Shown here: positions 60,152 to 64,000 of the stretch, piece by piece | How the letters are laid out: each line of letters opens with the position of its first letter | Position numbering within the stretch: the first letter of the stretch is position 1 | Source: Blastococcus sp. HT6-30 | Lineage (GTDB): Bacteria > Actinomycetota > Actinomycetes > Mycobacteriales > Geodermatophilaceae | DNA length: 64,000 nucleotides | Direction: 5' to 3' | Assembly (NCBI RefSeq): GCF_039729015.1 | Contig: NZ_CP155792.1 | Coordinates: 3,554,001 to 3,618,000, forward strand | Program-made: the position numbers and the translations under genes | The notes under the pieces: model-generated | What the model was told of the DNA's origin: nothing | The model's database searches: none | Seen by the model: only the letters and a program-made list of their open reading frames with translations

Positions 60152-61345
60152 ATGGACCCCGTCCGGAACCCCTACGCGCCCGGCGCCGGCCAGCGCCCGC
60201 CGGAGCTGGCCGGCCGCGACGGCGAGCTGTCGGCGTTCGACGTGGTGCTCGAGCGGATCGCCCGCGGCCGCCCCGAGCGCTCCCTGGTGCTCACCGGGCT
60301 GCGCGGCGTCGGCAAGACGGTGTTGCTCAACCAGCTGCGGTCGGCCGCCATCGCGCGGGGCTGGGGCACCGGGAAGATCGAGGCCCGCCCCGAGCAGTCG
60401 CTGCGCCGGCCGGTCTCCTCCGCGCTGCACATGGCGCTGCGCGAGCTCGGCCCCCGCCACGGCGACCAGGAGTCGGTGGCGGAGGTGCTCGGCGTGGTCA
60501 AGGCGTTCGCGCAGCGGGTCAACGCACCGGAGGCGAAGGTGCGTGACCGCTGGCAACCGGGCATCGACGTGCCCGCGGCCACCGGGCGGGCCGACTCCGG
60601 TGACATGGAGATCGACCTGGTCGAGCTGCTCAGCGACGCCGCCGGGGTGGCCGCCGACATCGGCAGCGGCATCGCGCTGTTCATCGACGAGATGCAGGAC
60701 GTGCAGCCCGACGACGTCTCGGCGATCTGCGCCGCCTGCCACGAGCTGTCCCAGCAGGGCGCACCGCTGATCGTCGTCGGCGCGGGCCTCCCCCACCTGC
60801 CGGCGGTCCTGTCGGCGTCCAAGAGCTACTCCGAGCGGCTGTTCCGCTACCTGCGCATCGACCGGCTCGAGCGCGAGGCCGCCGACCGCGCGCTCATCGC
60901 CCCCGCCGAGCGGGAGGACGTGATCTTCGAGCCGGCCGCGCTGGACGCGCTCTACGAGGCGGCGGACGGCTACCCCTACTTCGTGCAGGCCTACGGCAAG
61001 GTCACCTGGGACGTCGCGGCCTCCTCCCCCATCACCGCCGCCGACGTCGCCATGGCCGCGCCCGTCGCGGAGGCCGAGCTCGCGGTCGGCTTCTTCGGCT
61101 CCCGGTACGACCGCGCGACGCCCGCCGAGCGGGAGTACATGCACGCCATGGCCGAACTGGGCGGCCCGGGCGGAGCGGCGGTGGCGACGTCGGAGGTGGC
61201 CGTCTCCCTGAGCCGCAAGCCCGCGTCCCTCTCCCCCGCCCGCGACTCGCTGATCAAGAAGGGGCTCGTCTACTCCGCCGAGCGCGGCCAGATCGCCTTC
61301 ACGGTGCCGCACTTCGGCCGCTTCCTCCTGCGCCACCCCGAGTAG
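60152..61345 (+). CDS. AAA-16/archaeal-type P-loop ATPase
   Basis: A 397-residue ATPase of the STAND-like AAA_16/ATPase family. It opens with the group signature DPVRNPYAPGAG and RPPELAGRDGEL, followed by Walker A GLRGVGKT near residue 50, Walker B ALFIDEMQDV near 170 and a C-terminal winged-helix-like region (SLIKKGLVYSAERGQIAF). Conserved across actinomycetes, function unknown. The ATG is preferred over a GTG at 60143 because the -10 TACGGT ends seven bases before it and overlaps the GTG. Confidence 0.85.
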   Translation: MDPVRNPYAPGAGQRPPELAGRDGELSAFDVVLERIARGRPERSLVLTGLRGVGKTVLLNQLRSAAIARGWGTGKIEARPEQSLRRPVSSALHMALRELGPRHGDQESVAEVLGVVKAFAQRVNAPEAKVRDRWQPGIDVPAATGRADSGDMEIDLVELLSDAAGVAADIGSGIALFIDEMQDVQPDDVSAICAACHELSQQGAPLIVVGAGLPHLPAVLSASKSYSERLFRYLRIDRLEREAADRALIAPAEREDVIFEPAALDALYEAADGYPYFVQAYGKVTWDVAASSPITAADVAMAAPVAEAELAVGFFGSRYDRATPAEREYMHAMAELGGPGGAAVATSEVAVSLSRKPASLSPARDSLIKKGLVYSAERGQIAFTVPHFGRFLLRHPE

Positions 61346-61566
61346 CGGCCGCCCCGACCGGGGAGAGCGGAAGGCCACAACGACGCTGGAGGGGCCGCTC
61401 CCCCCTCGGGACGAGACGTGAGGCTGCACACACGCGGGGTTCCCACGGGGCGGGCGGAGCACGGAACCGCCCCGATCGAGGGGTAAGACGACGCAGCAGG
61501 GGGTTGACACCGCGCCCCCGGGGGCACACCTGGAGCCGGTCGGAGTCCGGACTCGAGGGGGAGAGC
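61346..61566. other. Intergenic region of 221 bp
   Basis: Lies between the AAA ATPase and the RsbW-like gene. It holds a TTGACA near 61503 and a GGGTAA (61481-61486) that could be promoter parts, but no complete -35/-10 pair can be fixed. No open frame of credible composition. Confidence 0.4.
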
Positions 61567-62025
61567 ATGGGGCGACTCAGGTGGCCACTGCGCCCGCTGC
61601 CCGACGGACGGGGCGAGGTGTGGCGCTGGCGGCTGCGATCCCTCGCCGAGCTGCCCGCGGCCCGCGCCGGTCTGCGCCACCGGCTGGGCGACGTCGGCCT
61701 CCCGCACGACGAGGAGGACCCGGCCAGCGAGCAGCTCGTGCTGGCCTTCGACGAGCTGGCGTCCAACGCGCTGCGCCACGGCGCGTCGCCGGTGGTGGCC
61801 ACCGTGGTCGCCGGCAGCGGCGGCTGGCTGCTCGACGTGAGCGACCGGGCGCCCGGGGCGATGCCGGCGCCGGCGGTCGACCGCGACCCCGCGAAGGGCG
61901 GCATGGGGCTGCAGCTGGTCGCCCGCCTGTCGGTCGCGCACGGCTGGTACGTCGACGAGGACCGCAAGCACGTCTGGGCCTGCCTGCCGACCAGCACCGC
62001 GGAGCGCGAGTACGCCCTCGCCTGA
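61567..62025 (+). CDS. RsbW-like anti-sigma/ATP-binding protein
   Basis: A 152-residue HATPase_c protein. The N box FDELASNALRHGASPV near residues 61-76, the G1 box VSDRAPGAMP near 98 and the G2 box KGGMGLQLVARLS near 114-126 define the GHKL fold of serine-kinase anti-sigma factors. Partner switching with a SpoIIE phosphatase such as the one at 45.2 kb is possible; no sigma factor or anti-anti-sigma gene is adjacent. GGGGGAG upstream of the ATG. Confidence 0.88.
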   Translation: MGRLRWPLRPLPDGRGEVWRWRLRSLAELPAARAGLRHRLGDVGLPHDEEDPASEQLVLAFDELASNALRHGASPVVATVVAGSGGWLLDVSDRAPGAMPAPAVDRDPAKGGMGLQLVARLSVAHGWYVDEDRKHVWACLPTSTAEREYALA

Positions 62026-62103
62026 GCCGGGACACCGGGGCCCCGGACCGCATCGCGGTCAGGTGCCGTCCCGACGCCCGCCGAGCCCGTGCGTCACACC
62101 CGT

Positions 62104-62148
62104 CAGCAGCACGACCCCCGTCGCGTCGCGGCGGGGGTCGTGCTGCTG
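62104..62148. terminator. Bidirectional hairpin terminator
   Basis: Perfect 17-bp arms (62104-62120 and 62132-62148) with an 11-base loop, followed on the + strand by TTTC. It separates the rightward RsbW-like gene from the leftward chemotaxis genes. Confidence 0.8.
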
Positions 62149-62167
62149 TTTCACGTGGAGCACACCC

Positions 62168-62659
62168 TCAGGGGACGACGAAGGAGACCGCTCCCTTGCC
62201 GTAGGTGGGGATCTCGATGGCGAGATCCACCCGGTTGACGGCGGCCAGCATCCCGACGAGGTCGCCGGGGATCTCGTCACCCGGGGCGTACAGCCCGTGC
62301 AGCTTCGAGTGCGGGGCGCCCGGGGTGTTGAACAGCGCGGAGAGCACGTTCACCACCTCGTGCAGCGCGTCGACCTGCATGGTCGTCAGCTCGCCGTCCT
62401 CCTCGACGGCGTCCTGGCACCCGCCGGGCGGCAGCAGGGCCAGCGCCCCGCCGGTGTAGGCCGATGCGCCCAGGTCCATCAGGCACAGGGCGTTGACGCT
62501 CATCTGCGGGTCGACGTAGACGGCGACCGAGACCGGCCGCTTGGGCGTCGGGGTCACCGGGGCGCCCGGCGCGACGCTCACCGGCCTGCCGACCAGGCCG
62601 GTCAGCATGTCGCGGACGTCCTTGGCGGCCGGGAGGTGCACGGCGGTGGGCGCGGTCAT
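62168..62659 (-). CDS. CheX/CheC-like protein
   Basis: A 163-residue protein without catalytic motifs that I can name with certainty. Its length, the helix ALHEVVNVLSALFNT near residue 98, which resembles a degenerate ExxN motif of CheC/CheX phosphatases, and its place last in a cheY-cheX-cheY operon suggest a CheX-like fold. If the Glu-Asn pair is functional it would dephosphorylate CheY; it may instead be a scaffold. The ATG overlaps the cheY stop by four bases. Confidence 0.55.
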   Translation of the reverse strand: MTAPTAVHLPAAKDVRDMLTGLVGRPVSVAPGAPVTPTPKRPVSVAVYVDPQMSVNALCLMDLGASAYTGGALALLPPGGCQDAVEEDGELTTMQVDALHEVVNVLSALFNTPGAPHSKLHGLYAPGDEIPGDLVGMLAAVNRVDLAIEIPTYGKGAVSFVVP

Positions 62660-63018
62660 GCGATCACCCCGTCCAGGTTCTCCCGGAAGGTGTGCTCGGT
62701 GAACGGCTTGGCGATGAGGAAGAGTGCGCCGGCGTTCGCCGCCTTCTCCCGCATCTCCGCCGAGCCCTCGGAGGTCACGAACCCGAAGGGCACGGCCGAG
62801 CCCGAGGCCCGCAGCGCCTGCAGGCACTCCAAGCCGGTCATGTTGGGCATGTTCCAGTCGGAGAGGACCAGGTCGGGCTGCTCCGAGCCCACCTTGGCCA
62901 GCGCGTCCGCGCCGTCCTCGGCCTCGACGACGTCGTGGTCGTCGTACCCCGCCTGGCGGAGGGTGCGGATGACGATCTGCCGCATGACGCGGCTGTCGTC
63001 GGCAATCAGGATCTTCAC
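62656..63018 (-). CDS. cheY: CheY-type single-domain response regulator
   Basis: A 120-residue receiver domain without output. Acidic pocket D7-D8, phosphorylation site D54 in VLSDWNMPNMTG, Thr/Ser in FVTSEGS and Lys in IAKPFTE are all present. The gene abuts the cheX stop (no gap) and overlaps the next gene by four bases. Probably controls the flagellar motor or another target through phosphorylation by a CheA not in the window. Confidence 0.93.
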   Translation of the reverse strand: MKILIADDSRVMRQIVIRTLRQAGYDDHDVVEAEDGADALAKVGSEQPDLVLSDWNMPNMTGLECLQALRASGSAVPFGFVTSEGSAEMREKAANAGALFLIAKPFTEHTFRENLDGVIA

Positions 63019-63554
63019 TCAGGACACCTCGTTCTCGCGAGTGGGGGAAGGAGCCGGCAGTGGCGGGAGGGCGCCCTGCGCGGAGATGGAGAGCGGCTCG
63101 CCGCGCCACACCAGGTCGATGCGGCAGACGTCCGCCGGGTTGCGCACGACCGGGGCGTTGCCGACCTGAGGCAGGCTCAGGACGGACGGATCGGGCAGCG
63201 CGGCCTTGACGCCGCCGCCGACGACGTTGGCGATCTCGCCGAAGGCGTCGGCGACGTCCTCGGCGTCGAGGTGCTCCGGGCCGGACTCCCGGAGCAGCGC
63301 CCGGGCAAGCGCCTCAGCCGTGGCCCGGCCGGTGGTCAGCACGACGCTGCCGGTCCACGGGCCGACGACGTCGACCCAGCTGCACAGGATGTCGCCGGAC
63401 CGGTCGGTCGGGAGGGGAACGAGTACCTCGTCCTCCCCGACCAGCGAGATCCAGGCCTCGCCGGCGATCGCGAGGATGGTCTCCTCGTCGATCAGGTCGG
63501 TGATGACCGGGCGGGAGTCGGTCGTGCGCCGACGCTCCCCCACGTTGATCGTGG

Positions 63555-63558
<4 letters not shown>
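63019..63558 (-). CDS. cheX: CheX-type CheY-P phosphatase
   Basis: A 179-residue protein of the CheX family. The catalytic helix DAFGEIANVVGGGVKAAL near residues 108-125 carries the ExxN pair that dephosphorylates CheY-P. It is encoded between two cheY genes. Two adjacent GTG codons could start it; the second overlaps the upstream cheY stop as GTGA and lies seven bases after AGGAGG, so I chose it. Confidence 0.88.
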
Positions 63559-63986
<428 letters not shown>

Positions 63987-64000
63987 TACTGCCCCTTCCG

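Noticed and set aside
61462-61486. GGAAC-N14-GGGTAA as a stress-sigma promoter for the RsbW-like gene
   Set aside because: The -35 part does not match the GTTT-type consensus; too weak to list as a promoter.

Overview
This window is very GC-rich chromosomal DNA with GTG starts, many leaderless promoters, a mycofactocin (MFT) locus, an NAD-dependent glutamate dehydrogenase of about 1670 residues and DUF2382/PRC-barrel stress proteins. Together these point to an actinomycete, most plausibly a member of the Geodermatophilaceae (Blastococcus/Geodermatophilus/Modestobacter type). The family call is an inference from gene content; no rRNA or other decisive marker is present. No tRNA, rRNA, CRISPR array or intact insertion sequence was found.

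Layout. 0-11 kb: a split MFT locus. mftCBA runs leftward from a promoter shared with divergent mftR and mftD; mftE and mftF lie further left behind their own promoter, followed by a drug/H+ antiporter. An NDMA-dependent type zinc alcohol dehydrogenase (9.8 kb) and an FAD monooxygenase close this block. The same dyad, TGRCAC-N3-GTGCCA, sits in the mftA promoter spacer and beside the mftD -10 box, making it a good candidate MftR operator. 11-16 kb: a leftward operon of CoxD-type AAA ATPase, CoxE-type VWA protein, XdhC and a fused AAA-VWA protein, the usual maturation helpers of molybdenum hydroxylases. 16-22 kb: an M18 peptidase, a stress PRC/DUF2382 protein, a DUF3097 protein, a membrane protein/GntR pair flanked by two copies of a palindromic repeat, and an aldo/keto reductase. 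22-31 kb: a molybdenum block (moaA, moaD, moaE, a MobA-like transferase, modABC and a HTH-Mop regulator) interleaved with an MFS carrier, a GAF protein and an SMP-30 lactonase. 31-38 kb: a Thr/Glu-repeat lipoprotein joined to a protein-mannosyltransferase homologue, a second polytopic glycosyltransferase, RecQ, a carbamoyltransferase and a DUF4383 protein. 38-50 kb: housekeeping and lipid genes (acyl-CoA dehydrogenase, acyl-ACP desaturase, LCP ligase, ExoIII, YaaA), a PAS/GAF/SpoIIE phosphatase, a DEAD-box helicase and an amidase. 51-61 kb: a GH15 glucoamylase/trehalase translationally coupled to a G6PDH-like enzyme that lacks two substrate lysines, then the giant glutamate dehydrogenase, a small membrane protein and an AAA ATPase. 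The intergenic DNA around these genes holds four sites of the form TCTAG-N8-CTAGA. 61.5-64 kb: an anti-sigma type ATPase and a chemotaxis cluster of cheY, cheX, cheY and a CheX-like gene.

How the genes fit together. The MFT genes make a peptide-derived, glucosylated redox cofactor that NDMA-type dehydrogenases such as the one at 9.8 kb use to recycle their bound nicotinamide. The 11-31 kb genes import molybdate, build molybdopterin and mature a xanthine-oxidase-family enzyme whose structural genes are not in the window. The GH15/G6PDH-like pair looks like a compact route that releases and then oxidises a hexose. The most noteworthy new leads are the CTAG dyad family, the modified G6PDH, the putative MftR operators, the Thr/Glu lipoprotein-mannosyltransferase pair, and an in-frame remnant of an isochorismatase-family gene wedged between mftE and mftF.
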